From positions 1-35,730 of the forward strand of contig JAILPA010000094.1 in assembly GCA_024690505.1 (NCBI GenBank): a stretch of 35,730 bases of DNA. Direction: 5' to 3'. Below the pieces are notes generated by a model. It worked only from the letters and a program-made list of their open reading frames with translations, was not told where the DNA came from and searched no databases. A program made the translations under genes and the position numbers. Positions within the stretch are counted from its first letter, which is position 1; each line of letters opens with the position of its first letter. Source of the DNA: Prevotella sp. Lineage in GTDB: Bacteria; Bacteroidota; Bacteroidia; Bacteroidales; Bacteroidaceae. Positions 24,688 through 33,261 of this stretch are shown here, piece after piece.

Positions 24688-24807
24688 AAAGGACAACTTT
24701 GTTATGGACAAAGTACAACTTTGTGGCGTGCAAAGGACAACTTTGCGGCGCGCAAAGGACAGCTTTGCGGTGGTAGAAGTACAACTTCGTTGCGAGCGAA
24801 GGATGCG
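24688..24807. repeat. 22-bp-phase hairpin array C
   Basis: Five units of exactly 22 bases begin at 24688, 24710, 24732, 24754 and 24776, with a partial sixth. CTTTG pairs with CAAAG (CTTCG with CGAAG in the last) over 7-base loops TTATGGA, TGGCGTG, CGGCGCG, CGGTGGT and TTGCGAG; 5-base linkers are TACAA, GACAA, GACAG and similar. In the other register CAAAG-linker-CTTTG also forms hairpins. Confidence 0.92.
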
Positions 24808-24887
24808 ACATTGAATCGGTGAGTTGTTTTTCGCTTGGAATTGAAAAGAAAATTGTGATTTTTCTTTCGTTTCTCTCACTTATTTTG

Positions 24888-24895
24888 TAACTTTG
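24888..24895 (+). promoter_or_regulatory. -7 box of cstA
   Basis: TAACTTTG matches the Bacteroidota -7 consensus, leaving an A-rich leader of about 90 bases before ATG 24989. Confidence 0.5.
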
Positions 24896-24988
24896 CGCCG
24901 AAAATGGATGAAAGCGCGAAAAACGCAGATATTAAGTGTATCTTAAATCCGTCAATGGAAAATTATGTTTAATCGCACATACTGAAAG

Positions 24989-26494
24989 ATGATTACATTT
25001 GTCGTGAGCCTTGTGGCTCTGGTCTTAGGCTATTTCATCTATGGCCGTTTTGTTGAGAAGGTGTTCGGCCCTGACGACCGTCCTACCCCTGCCGTGGCTA
25101 AGGCCGACGGCGTGGACTTCATGGTGCTTCCGGGCTGGAAGATTTTTATGATTCAGTTCCTTAACATTGCTGGGACGGGTCCCATCTTTGGCGCCATCAT
25201 GGGCGCCATGTTCGGTCCGGCCGCCTACGTGTGGATAGTGTTTGGCTGCATCTTTGCCGGTGCCACGCACGACTACCTCAGTGGCATGCTCAGCGTGCGC
25301 CACGGCGGAGCCAACCAGCCGGAGCTGATAGGATTCTACTTAGGCAAGACCACGAAGCAGGTGATGCTCGTCTTCTCAGTGTTCCTGCTGATGATGGTGG
25401 GCGCCGTCTTTGTGTTCAGCCCGGCGAAGATTCTGGGCGACATGTGGGAGCCGGCAGTGGTGAGCGACAACCTGGGGCAGTACACCTTCTGGATTGTCAT
25501 CATCTTCATCTACTACCTCATTGCCACGCTGATGCCTATTGACAAGATTATCGGCAAGATCTATCCGCTCTTCGCCTTCTCGCTCCTGTTCATGGCTGGA
25601 GCACTGATGGTGATGCTCTTTGTGAAGCAGCCCGATATTCCTGAACTGTGGGAAGGACTTCCCGGGCAGGCCTTCGATGCCAGAAGCGTCTTCCCGTGCC
25701 TGTTTATCACCATCGCCTGTGGAGCCATCAGCGGCTTCCATGCCACCCAGAGCCCCCTCATGGCGCGTTGCATGAAGAACGAGCGGCAGGGCCGACCCAT
25801 CTTCTACGGTGCCATGATTACTGAAGGCATCGTGGCACTGATATGGGCCACCGTGGCCATGTACTTCTTCTACGACCAGTCGATGCCTGGTTACATGGCT
25901 ATTGCGAACGGTGGCATCATGGAAAACAATGTCATTACAGGTCCTGTAAAGGACGCTCCCACCATCGTCACCCTCATCAGCAAGGACTGGCTGCTCACCT
26001 TCGGTGGCATCCTCGCCCTGTTGGGCGTTGTGGCAGCACCCATTACCAGTGGCGACACGGCCCTGCGCTCGTGCCGACTGATTATTGCCGACTTTGTCAA
26101 GATGGAGCAGCGCAGCATACGCAAGCGCCTCTACATCAGCATCCCTCTCTTTGCCGCCGTCATGGCCTTGCTCATCTGGCAGATGGGCGACAAGGAAGGC
26201 TTCAACAAGATTTGGAGCTGGTTTGGCTGGAGCAACCAGACACTCTCCGTCTTCATGCTCTGGGCCATCACTGTCTTCCTGGTGCAGCAGAAGAAGCCCT
26301 ATGTCATCACCCTCATCCCCGCACTGTTTATGACCGTGGTGTGCACCACGTTCCTCGTGGTGGAACAGCTGTTCAAAATTGACGACCCGCAGACAAAGAG
26401 CGCCATCACCATCGCAGTAGCCCTCGTGGTCTTTGTCGTGTCGGTGGCGTGGTTCTTCCTCTGGTATCGTAAATACAAGCAAACCATTAAATAA
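24989..26494 (+). CDS. cstA: Carbon starvation CstA-family transporter
   Basis: A 501-residue inner-membrane protein with about 13-14 hydrophobic segments. Family patterns include FMVLPGWKIFMIQFLNIAG, GPIFGAIMGAMFGPAAYVWI, HDYLSGMLSVRHGG, GFHATQSPLMARC and PITSGDTALRSCR. It is the shorter form lacking the C-terminal extension of E. coli CstA. Members take up peptides or pyruvate. It is followed 16 bases later by a small beta-barrel gene. Confidence 0.9.
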   Translation: MITFVVSLVALVLGYFIYGRFVEKVFGPDDRPTPAVAKADGVDFMVLPGWKIFMIQFLNIAGTGPIFGAIMGAMFGPAAYVWIVFGCIFAGATHDYLSGMLSVRHGGANQPELIGFYLGKTTKQVMLVFSVFLLMMVGAVFVFSPAKILGDMWEPAVVSDNLGQYTFWIVIIFIYYLIATLMPIDKIIGKIYPLFAFSLLFMAGALMVMLFVKQPDIPELWEGLPGQAFDARSVFPCLFITIACGAISGFHATQSPLMARCMKNERQGRPIFYGAMITEGIVALIWATVAMYFFYDQSMPGYMAIANGGIMENNVITGPVKDAPTIVTLISKDWLLTFGGILALLGVVAAPITSGDTALRSCRLIIADFVKMEQRSIRKRLYISIPLFAAVMALLIWQMGDKEGFNKIWSWFGWSNQTLSVFMLWAITVFLVQQKKPYVITLIPALFMTVVCTTFLVVEQLFKIDDPQTKSAITIAVALVVFVVSVAWFFLWYRKYKQTIK

Positions 26495-26510
26495 AATTCA
26501 TGTAACAATT

Positions 26511-27011
26511 ATGAAGAAAACATTCCTTACTCTGCTCTGTGGGCTCCTGTTCTCGCTGGCAGGAAACGCTCAGACTGAGCTTCGCACACCGTTCTATCAG
26601 GACAAGTTCTATGTGGGAGCCAGCTTCTCGGGATTTGACCTCAATTGGAATCAAGACCAGAAGTGGAAGATGGACGTGGCTGCCAAGGCCGGCTACCTGT
26701 TCGACGACAACTGGATGGTGACAGCCAATGTCGAGTACAACGTCCGCGATGTTGCCCCCAACACCTTAAAGGCAGGTGCTGGCTTGCGCTACTACTTAGA
26801 GCAGAACGGGCTCTACATCGGTGCAGGAGCAAACTATGCCCATTCCAAGAAGTACGACGACCTGCTGCCCACCGTACAGCTGGGCTATGCCTTCTTCCTG
26901 AACCGCACCGTGACCATCGAGCCCGAGATATACTACAACCAGAGTCTGAAGAATCATAAGGACTATTCTGGAGTGGGCTTCCGCATCGGCTTCGGCATTT
27001 ACTTTGAATAG
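26511..27011 (+). CDS. Small outer-membrane beta-barrel protein
   Basis: A 166-residue protein: signal peptide MKKTFLTLLCGLLFSLAGNAQ, then amphipathic strands (KFYVGASFSGFDLNW, AAKAGYLFDDNWMVTANVEY, GAGLRYYLEQNGLYIGAGANY) ending in an aromatic GIYFE, the signature of eight-stranded OmpX/OmpW-like barrels. Function unknown. ATG 26511 fits the signal peptide; the longer frame begins inside cstA. Confidence 0.85.
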   Translation: MKKTFLTLLCGLLFSLAGNAQTELRTPFYQDKFYVGASFSGFDLNWNQDQKWKMDVAAKAGYLFDDNWMVTANVEYNVRDVAPNTLKAGAGLRYYLEQNGLYIGAGANYAHSKKYDDLLPTVQLGYAFFLNRTVTIEPEIYYNQSLKNHKDYSGVGFRIGFGIYFE

Positions 27012-27025
27012 TATTTCCCTCCACA

Positions 27026-27070
27026 GCAACGGCGTTTACGACAATCTGTCCAGTTCGTAAACACCGTTGC
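27026..27070. other. Hairpin between the barrel gene and nadC
   Basis: Sixteen-base arms (27026-27041 and 27055-27070) pair with a single mismatch around a 13-base loop. There is no T-run after it, so it is not a classical terminator; it could protect the 3' end of the upstream message. Confidence 0.6.
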
Positions 27071-27100
27071 ATAGAAACAAATCAATAACTAATCATTACT

Positions 27101-27949
27101 ATGTTAAGCGTAGAAGAACTGGTCGACCGGCTCATTGATTTGTCGTTCGCCGAAGACATTGGCGATGGCGACCACACCACGTTGTGCTGCATCCCCGAGG
27201 ATGCCATGGGCAAGTCACACCTATTAATAAAAGAGGACGGCATCCTGGCCGGCGTGGAGGTGGCTAAGGAGGTGTTCCGCCGATTCGACCCCGACATGCA
27301 GGTTGAGGTGCTCATGGGCGATGGCTCAAAGGTGAAGAAAGGCGACATAGCCATGATAGTGACAGGGCGCGTGCGCTCGCTGCTTCAGACGGAGCGCCTG
27401 ATGCTGAACATCATGCAACGCATGAGCGGCATTGCCACCATGACCGCACGCTATGTGGAACGCCTCAAGGGAACTGGCACACGCGTGCTCGACACCCGCA
27501 AGACCACCCCTGGTATGCGTATGCTTGAGAAGCAGGCCGTGAAGATAGGAGGAGGGTGCAACCATCGCATCGGACTCTTCGACATGATACTGCTCAAGGA
27601 CAACCATGTGGACTTCTCGGGAGGTATCGTGAACGCCATCGACCGCTGCCATGCCTATCTGAAACAGAAGGGACTGGACCTGAAGATAGAAATTGAGGTA
27701 CGCTCGTTCGACGAGCTGCAGCAGGTGCTCGACCATGGCGGTGTAGACCGCATCATGCTCGACAACTTCTCGGTACCCGACACGAAGAAGGCTGTGGAAC
27801 TGATTGACCATCGATTTGAGACAGAGTCGTCAGGCGGCATCACCTTCGACACCATTCGCGACTATGCCGAGCAGGGCGTAGACTTCATTTCCGTCGGTGC
27901 CTTGACACATAGCGTGAAGGGGCTCGACATGAGCTTCAAGGCGTGTTGA
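27101..27949 (+). CDS. nadC: Nicotinate-nucleotide pyrophosphorylase (carboxylating)
   Basis: Converts quinolinate and PRPP to nicotinate mononucleotide in NAD synthesis. The 282-residue protein shows Arg133-Lys134 (LDTRKTTPGMR), His155-Arg156 (GGCNHRIGLFD), Lys166 (LLKDNH), and the late barrel motifs EVRSFDEL and IMLDNFS. NadA and NadB are not in the window. The rsmG start overlaps its stop, opening a five-gene run. Confidence 0.96.
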   Translation: MLSVEELVDRLIDLSFAEDIGDGDHTTLCCIPEDAMGKSHLLIKEDGILAGVEVAKEVFRRFDPDMQVEVLMGDGSKVKKGDIAMIVTGRVRSLLQTERLMLNIMQRMSGIATMTARYVERLKGTGTRVLDTRKTTPGMRMLEKQAVKIGGGCNHRIGLFDMILLKDNHVDFSGGIVNAIDRCHAYLKQKGLDLKIEIEVRSFDELQQVLDHGGVDRIMLDNFSVPDTKKAVELIDHRFETESSGGITFDTIRDYAEQGVDFISVGALTHSVKGLDMSFKAC

Positions 27950-28566
27950 AACAGATAGAAAGCTATTTCCCCGAATTGACTGAAGAGCAGCGCAGACAGT
28001 TGGCTGCACTTTGGGATTTGTACCACGAGTGGAACGAGAAGATCAATGTCATCTCGCGTCGCGACATCGACAATCTCTATTGTCACCACGTGTTGCACTC
28101 GCTGGCCATTGCCCGTTTTGTAAGCTTCCAGTCTGGCACGGAGGTGCTCGACGTGGGCACCGGCGGTGGCTTCCCAGGGGTTCCCCTGGCCATCATGTTT
28201 CCCCAATGTCGTTTCACGCTGATTGACGGCACGGGGAAGAAAATCAGGGTGGCACAGGAAGTGAGCAATGCCATCGGACTGACAAACTGCCAGCCCTTTC
28301 ACCGACGCTGCGAAGACGAACAGGGTAAGTATGACTTCGCGGTGAGCCGGGCCGTGATGCCCATGCCCGACCTCGTGAAGCTGGTGCGCAAGAATATCTC
28401 TGCCACCCAGCGAAATGCCATCCCAAACGGTCTCATCTGTCTGAAAGGCGGTGACCTAAGCGACGAGATGAAGCCCATAAAGGGTAGGGTAAGGGTAGAG
28501 GAACTGAGCCAGTGGTTCGCCGAGGAATGGTATGTGGAAAAGTACGTTGCCTATTTGCCGTTATGA
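27943..28566 (+). CDS. rsmG: 16S rRNA (guanine-N7) methyltransferase RsmG
   Basis: SAM-dependent methylation of G527 in 16S rRNA. The 207-residue protein carries NEKINVISRRD, HHVLHSL and the SAM loop VLDVGTGGGFPGVPLAI (residues 68-84), then FAVSRAV. No ATG is available at the family start; GTG 27943 (overlapping the nadC stop) or TTG 27946 is used. The overlap of seven bases implies coupling. Confidence 0.94.
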   Translation: MLKQIESYFPELTEEQRRQLAALWDLYHEWNEKINVISRRDIDNLYCHHVLHSLAIARFVSFQSGTEVLDVGTGGGFPGVPLAIMFPQCRFTLIDGTGKKIRVAQEVSNAIGLTNCQPFHRRCEDEQGKYDFAVSRAVMPMPDLVKLVRKNISATQRNAIPNGLICLKGGDLSDEMKPIKGRVRVEELSQWFAEEWYVEKYVAYLPL

Positions 28567-29210
28567 TGAAAGTTAAAGCCTTCCAGTGTAATCCGTTGCA
28601 AGAGAACTGCTTCGTGGCGTCCCACGGCGGCGAGGCTGTGGTCATCGACTGTGGTGCCTATTTCGATAGCGAGCGAAAGGCCGTCGTGCAATATATAAAA
28701 GAGGAGGAACTGACGTTGCGCCACGTGTTGTGCACGCATGGCCATCTCGATCATATCTTCGGTGTGGATACCCTTTGGCAGGAGTTCGGCGTGTCACCAC
28801 AGATTCATCCTGCCGACCTGCCCCTGTACAACAACATGGAGGAGCAGACCCGCCAGTTCATGGGCATCGGCTACGGACGAACGCTCCCAAAGGCCGACGG
28901 CACTTTGACCGACGGCACCCTCATAGCTTTTGGCGAACAGCAGCTGCGTGTGCTCCATACTCCTGGACATTCCCCGGGAGGCGTCTGTCTCTACTGCGAG
29001 GCAGAGAAAATAGTGTTCACCGGCGACACACTCTTCCGTATGAGCGTGGGCCGTACCGATTTGGAAGGCGGCTCGTGGCCACAACTCATGCACAGCCTTC
29101 AGACGGTAGTGGCCCAGTTGCCTGCCGACACGGTGGTGCTGCCTGGGCACGGGCCGCAGTCGCTCATTGGCGAAGAAAAACGAATGAACCCATATCTCAA
29201 TAACCTATGA
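28563..29210 (+). CDS. MBL-fold metallohydrolase (glyoxalase II-like)
   Basis: A 215-residue metallo-beta-lactamase-fold hydrolase. The metal motif HxHxDH is CTHGHLDH (His59, His61, Asp63, His64), with HTPGHSPGG and FTGDTLF supplying further ligands and LPGHGP the last histidine. The layout is that of YcbL/GloB-type hydrolases acting on thioesters, but the substrate is unknown. ATG 28563 overlaps the rsmG stop as ATGA. A longer frame from 28512 is rejected as non-family sequence. Confidence 0.9.
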   Translation: MMKVKAFQCNPLQENCFVASHGGEAVVIDCGAYFDSERKAVVQYIKEEELTLRHVLCTHGHLDHIFGVDTLWQEFGVSPQIHPADLPLYNNMEEQTRQFMGIGYGRTLPKADGTLTDGTLIAFGEQQLRVLHTPGHSPGGVCLYCEAEKIVFTGDTLFRMSVGRTDLEGGSWPQLMHSLQTVVAQLPADTVVLPGHGPQSLIGEEKRMNPYLNNL

Positions 29211-29659
29211 CAGGCGAATACATTCTTAGCATGGTGATAGCCGCCTTCCTGGGAGGCGCCATCGGTATGGAACGTGAATACCGCGCGAAAGAAGCAGGAT
29301 TCCGCACACACTTCCTCGTGGGATTGGGTAGCGGCCTTTTTATGGTGCTCTCGCTCCACGGTTTCGATGCCTTTGCCGGCATCCCGGGCATACAGCGCGA
29401 CCCTTCACGTTTAGCCGCCCAGGTGGTCAGCGGCATCGGTTTCATAGGCGCCGGATGCATCATCTTCCAGAAGAACGCGGTGAAAGGCCTTACAACGGCG
29501 GCTGGCCTCTGGGTGACGTCGGCCATTGGCATGACGGCAGGTGCCGGCATGTATGCTTTGGCAGCCACGGCCACGGGTCTGGTGCTGCTCTGCTTGGAAG
29601 GCTCGAACTTCATTCACCACAAGGTGTTCCACGAAGAAGAATCAAACATGGAATCCTAA
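29207..29659 (+). CDS. MgtC/SapB family membrane protein
   Basis: A 150-residue inner-membrane protein with about four hydrophobic segments. GGAIGMEREYRAKEAGFRTHFLVGLGS and the later GIGFIGAGCIIFQKNAVKGLTTAAGLW are the MgtC signatures. It lacks the C-terminal ACT-like domain of Salmonella MgtC. The start overlaps the MBL gene stop as ATGA (29207-29210). Role in magnesium or ATP-synthase control is only known for distant members. Confidence 0.9.
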   Translation: MTGEYILSMVIAAFLGGAIGMEREYRAKEAGFRTHFLVGLGSGLFMVLSLHGFDAFAGIPGIQRDPSRLAAQVVSGIGFIGAGCIIFQKNAVKGLTTAAGLWVTSAIGMTAGAGMYALAATATGLVLLCLEGSNFIHHKVFHEEESNMES

Positions 29660-29679
29660 ATCACTACCTGTAGTCTACC

Positions 29680-31857
29680 ATGAATACCGTCTACGCAAAA
29701 CTCATTTCCCAAAGTCTGAACCTCGGCATTGAGGCAGTAGGCAATACTTTAGCGCTGCTTGATGAAGGCTGTACCATACCCTTCATCTCACGTTACCGCA
29801 AAGAGCGCACCGGTGCTCTCGATGAGGTGCAGATAGCTGCCATCAACGACGAATACCAACGCCTGCAGGAGATACAGAAACGCAAGGACACCATACTGAA
29901 GACCATCAAGGAGCAGGGCAAGCTGACTGCTGAACTGGAACAGCGCATCACTAATTGTTGGGATGCCACCGAGCTCGAGGACGTCTATCTGCCCTTTAAG
30001 CCGCGTCGCCGCACTCGTGCCCAAGTGGCCCGTGAACAGGGGCTCGAGCCCCTGGCACAGCTCCTGCTCCTGCAGCGTGAGGCCGATCCCGAACGGGCCG
30101 CCCACCGGTTCATAGGTAACGGCTCTAACGTTGCTACTGCCGAGGATGCTCTTCGTGGTGCTCAGGACATTATTGCCGAGACAATCAGTGAGGACGAGCG
30201 TTCGCGTCAGCAGTTGCGAGGCAGCTACCGTCGCACTGCCATCATCACGTCGAAGGTGGTGAAAGCCAAGGCCGATAGTGATGAGGCTGCCAAATATAGC
30301 GACTACTTCGACTGGCATGAACCCTTGCGTCGCTGCTCCAGTCACCGGCTGCTGGCTATGCGGCGCGGCGAAGCAGAGGGTATCCTCCGCCTGAGTATCG
30401 ATCCCGTTGACGACCAGGAATGCATAGAACGGCTACAGCGCCAGTGGGTACGTTCGCAGAATGAGTCGGGACGCCTTGTTGCCAGTGCTGCCGAGGATAG
30501 CTACAAACGCTTGCTCAAACCGTCTATCGAGACGGAGTTCTATAACCAGAGCAAAGATACTGCCGATGAAGAGGCTATCCGTGTTTTTGCCGAGAACCTG
30601 CGCCAGTTGCTCTTGGGGGCGCCCCTTGGGCAGAAGCGGGTGATGGGCATTGACCCGGGCTTCCGTACGGGGTGCAAAGTGGTGTGCCTCGATGCTCAGG
30701 GCAACCTCCTTCACCACGAAGCCATCTTCCCCCATCCCCCAGTGAACCGACGTATGCAAGCTTCAGTTCACGTGCAGCAGATGATTCACGACTACCATAT
30801 CGAGGCCATCGCCATTGGCAACGGCACCGCCAGTCGGGAAACACGCGAGTTTGTGGAGGATGCCATACAAGTCCCTCCACTATCACCCTCCACATCTCAC
30901 GCTACACCCCTCACGCCTCCCTCTGTCTTCGTCGTCAGCGAAGACGGTGCTTCCGTCTACTCCGCCTCCAAAGTGGCACGTGATGAGTTTCCCGATGAGG
31001 ATGTCACCGTGCGTGGTGCCGTGTCAATAGCACGCCGACTGATGGATCCCCTTGCCGAGCTGGTGAAGATTGACCCGAAGAGTATTGGCGTGGGACAATA
31101 CCAGCATGACGTTGACCAGACCAAGTTGAAGCATCAGCTCGACCAGACGGTTGAGAGCTGTGTCAACATGGTTGGCGTGAACCTGAACACTGCCTCGGCT
31201 CACCTGCTGCAATATGTCAGTGGGCTCGGCCCCGTCTTGGCTAAGAACATTGTGGACTACCGCCGTCAGAACGGCGCCTTCACCAACAGAGCTCAGCTGA
31301 AGAAGGTGCCCCGCCTTGGCCCTGCTGCCTATCAGCAATGCGCCGGTTTCCTGAGAATCCCGGGAGCATGTAATCCTCTCGACAACACCGCTGTGCACCC
31401 GGAGAGCTACCATATCGTAGAGCAGATGGCCAACGACCTCAGCTGCACGGTGAAGGAACTGATAGACAGGAAGGAACTGCGCCAGCAGGTCAAGCCCGAG
31501 GCCTATGTCACCGACAGCGTGGGACTGCCCACCCTCCGCGACATCATGCAAGAGCTGGAGAAGCCCGGACTCGATCCGCGTGAACAGCTGGAGGCATTCT
31601 CGTTCGACAGCACAGTACATTCCATCGACGACTTGGCTGAGGGAATGGTGCTGCCAGGCATCGTGACCAATATCACTAATTTCGGCGCCTTTGTCGACAT
31701 TGGCGTGCATCAGGACGGACTGGTGCATATCTCCCAAATGTCAAGCCGCCGCATCAACCACCCCACCGATGTGGTGCGCCTCCATCAGCATGTACAGGTG
31801 AAAGTACTTCAGATAGACCAGCGCCGGCACCGCATTTCCCTGTCGCTGTTGGTTTAG
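29680..31857 (+). CDS. tex: Tex-family transcription accessory / RNA-binding protein
   Basis: A 725-residue Tex protein: N-terminal helical domain (TIPFISRYRKERTGALDE), YqgF-like RNase-H fold from about residue 320 (VMGIDPGFRTGCKVV), helix-hairpin-helix region about 498-570 (LNTASAHLLQYVSGLGPVLA) and a C-terminal S1 RNA-binding domain from about residue 654 (LPGIVTNITNFGAFVDIG). Around residues 397-413 a Pro/Ser/Thr-rich segment (VPPLSPSTSHATPLTPPS) interrupts the YqgF domain where homologues are short. It lies 20 bases after mgtC and ends the run. Confidence 0.94.
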   Translation: MNTVYAKLISQSLNLGIEAVGNTLALLDEGCTIPFISRYRKERTGALDEVQIAAINDEYQRLQEIQKRKDTILKTIKEQGKLTAELEQRITNCWDATELEDVYLPFKPRRRTRAQVAREQGLEPLAQLLLLQREADPERAAHRFIGNGSNVATAEDALRGAQDIIAETISEDERSRQQLRGSYRRTAIITSKVVKAKADSDEAAKYSDYFDWHEPLRRCSSHRLLAMRRGEAEGILRLSIDPVDDQECIERLQRQWVRSQNESGRLVASAAEDSYKRLLKPSIETEFYNQSKDTADEEAIRVFAENLRQLLLGAPLGQKRVMGIDPGFRTGCKVVCLDAQGNLLHHEAIFPHPPVNRRMQASVHVQQMIHDYHIEAIAIGNGTASRETREFVEDAIQVPPLSPSTSHATPLTPPSVFVVSEDGASVYSASKVARDEFPDEDVTVRGAVSIARRLMDPLAELVKIDPKSIGVGQYQHDVDQTKLKHQLDQTVESCVNMVGVNLNTASAHLLQYVSGLGPVLAKNIVDYRRQNGAFTNRAQLKKVPRLGPAAYQQCAGFLRIPGACNPLDNTAVHPESYHIVEQMANDLSCTVKELIDRKELRQQVKPEAYVTDSVGLPTLRDIMQELEKPGLDPREQLEAFSFDSTVHSIDDLAEGMVLPGIVTNITNFGAFVDIGVHQDGLVHISQMSSRRINHPTDVVRLHQHVQVKVLQIDQRRHRISLSLLV

Positions 31858-31914
31858 AAGGCACGCAAGACTCCCCCGCTTTTTGCTTTTTTTTGAAGAT
31901 TTTGCAATCTCTGC

Positions 31915-31945
31915 TTGGCAGTTTCAATATTTATTCGTACATTTG
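31915..31945 (+). promoter_or_regulatory. Promoter of the AAA ATPase gene
   Basis: TTG at 31915-31917 and TACATTTG at 31938-31945 are separated by exactly 20 bases. The leader to ATG 31997 is about 48 bases. Confidence 0.6.
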
Positions 31946-31996
31946 CACATTCTAAAAGCAAGAACTTACACCTGAGCAACGAACAATTTACAGCGC

Positions 31997-33184
31997 ATGG
32001 AGCCCTTCTTCCGCACTCATAAATATCTGGTGGAACATGTCAATGCCCCCGTCCGTCGCACGTTGATGGACGAGATTGACTGGAACGACCGTATGATAGG
32101 CATCAAGGGAACGAGGGGTGTGGGCAAGACAACGTTCCTTTTGCAGTATGCCAAGGAGAAGTTTGAAGTAGGAGACCGCCAATGTCTCTACATCAACATG
32201 AACAACTTCTACTTCCAGGGCCGTGGCATCGCCGACTTCGCAGGTGAGTTCTATCATTGTGGCGGCCGTGTGCTGCTTATCGACCAGGTGTTCAAGCAGC
32301 CCGACTGGAGTCGGGAGTTGCGTCGCTGCTACGACCTCTATCCCGGATTGAAGATAGTCTTCACGGGCAGCAGCGTGATGCGCCTGAAGGACGAGAACCC
32401 CGAGCTGAACGGCATTGTGAAGAGCTACAACCTTCGCGGATTCTCGTTCCGCGAGTTCCTGAACCTGATGACGGGCAACGATTTCCCGCCCTTTACCCTC
32501 GAACAGATTCTCACCGACCACGAACGGCTGGTAAAGCAGATACTTCCCAAAGCCTCACCTCGCCGCTATTTTCAGGACTATATCCACCACGGCTTCTACC
32601 CCTTCTTCCAGGAACAGCGCAACTACAGCGAGAACCTTCTTAAGACCATGAACATGATGACCGAGGTGGACATTCTCCTCATCAAGCAGATAGAGCTGAA
32701 GTATCTGAACAAGATCAAGAAACTGTTCTATCAATTGGCCGAAGAAGGCCCCAAGGCGCCCAATGTCAGTCAGTTGGCCAACGACATCGAGACTAGCCGT
32801 GCCACGGTGATGAATTACATCAAGTACCTCACCGATGCCCGCTTGCTGAATATGATTTACCCCTTGGGCGAGGAGTTCCCCAAGAAGCCATCGAAGGTGA
32901 TGCTCCACAATTCCAACCTGCTTTATGCCATCTATCCCATCCACGTCGAGAAGCAGACTGCCATGGAGACATTCTTCGTCAACTCGCTGTGGAAAGACCA
33001 CAAGGTGAACCAGTCGGGGCGCGACCAGTGCTATTTAGTCGATGGTACCTTGAAATTCCGTGTCTGCGATGCTGCCGCCCACAACAAGTTGAAGTATGCT
33101 CCCGACACCATCTATGCCCGTTACAACACCGAGATTGGAAAGGATAACCAGATTCCCCTCTGGCTTCTGGGATTCCTCTATTGA
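31997..33184 (+). CDS. AAA-family ATPase (AAA_14/DUF4143 type) with altered Walker B
   Basis: A 395-residue protein of the AAA_14 plus DUF4143-like class common in Bacteroidota. Walker A is GTRGVGKTT (residues 38-46). The Walker B position reads RVLLIDQVFK: Asp96 is followed by Gln97 where family members have the catalytic Glu of D-E. The sensor-like VFTGSSVMRL follows. A winged-helix segment (NVSQLANDIETSRATVMNYIKYL) lies near residues 255-275. Codon 97 is CAG, read directly. Function is unknown; homologues occur in mobile and stress contexts. It has its own promoter and no partner gene. Confidence 0.85.
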   Translation: MEPFFRTHKYLVEHVNAPVRRTLMDEIDWNDRMIGIKGTRGVGKTTFLLQYAKEKFEVGDRQCLYINMNNFYFQGRGIADFAGEFYHCGGRVLLIDQVFKQPDWSRELRRCYDLYPGLKIVFTGSSVMRLKDENPELNGIVKSYNLRGFSFREFLNLMTGNDFPPFTLEQILTDHERLVKQILPKASPRRYFQDYIHHGFYPFFQEQRNYSENLLKTMNMMTEVDILLIKQIELKYLNKIKKLFYQLAEEGPKAPNVSQLANDIETSRATVMNYIKYLTDARLLNMIYPLGEEFPKKPSKVMLHNSNLLYAIYPIHVEKQTAMETFFVNSLWKDHKVNQSGRDQCYLVDGTLKFRVCDAAAHNKLKYAPDTIYARYNTEIGKDNQIPLWLLGFLY

Positions 33185-33261
33185 AAGACACCCCGGCGGC
33201 CTCCAAGGGAGAGTGAGCAACGGAAGAGAATGAGAATAGAGACAATAAAAATAATATAGCT

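Larger units (their letters stand above)
24384..24988. other. Long intergenic region rich in repeats
   Basis: No gene seen. It contains the terminal-inverted-repeat element (24446-24609), the 22-bp array C (24688-24807) and the cstA promoter (24888-24895). Short open frames on the minus strand merely read through the repeats (tandem CAPQSC-like residues) and are rejected. Confidence 0.7.

Noticed and set aside
24688..24807. CRISPR array
   Set aside because: Repeats are 5-nt stems with 7-nt variable parts in 22-bp units, far too short for CRISPR, and no cas genes are present.
24551..24879. Minus-strand frames encoding repeated Cys/Ala/Thr words
   Set aside because: These are translations of the 22-bp array, whose period is not a multiple of three, so no coherent repeat protein results.
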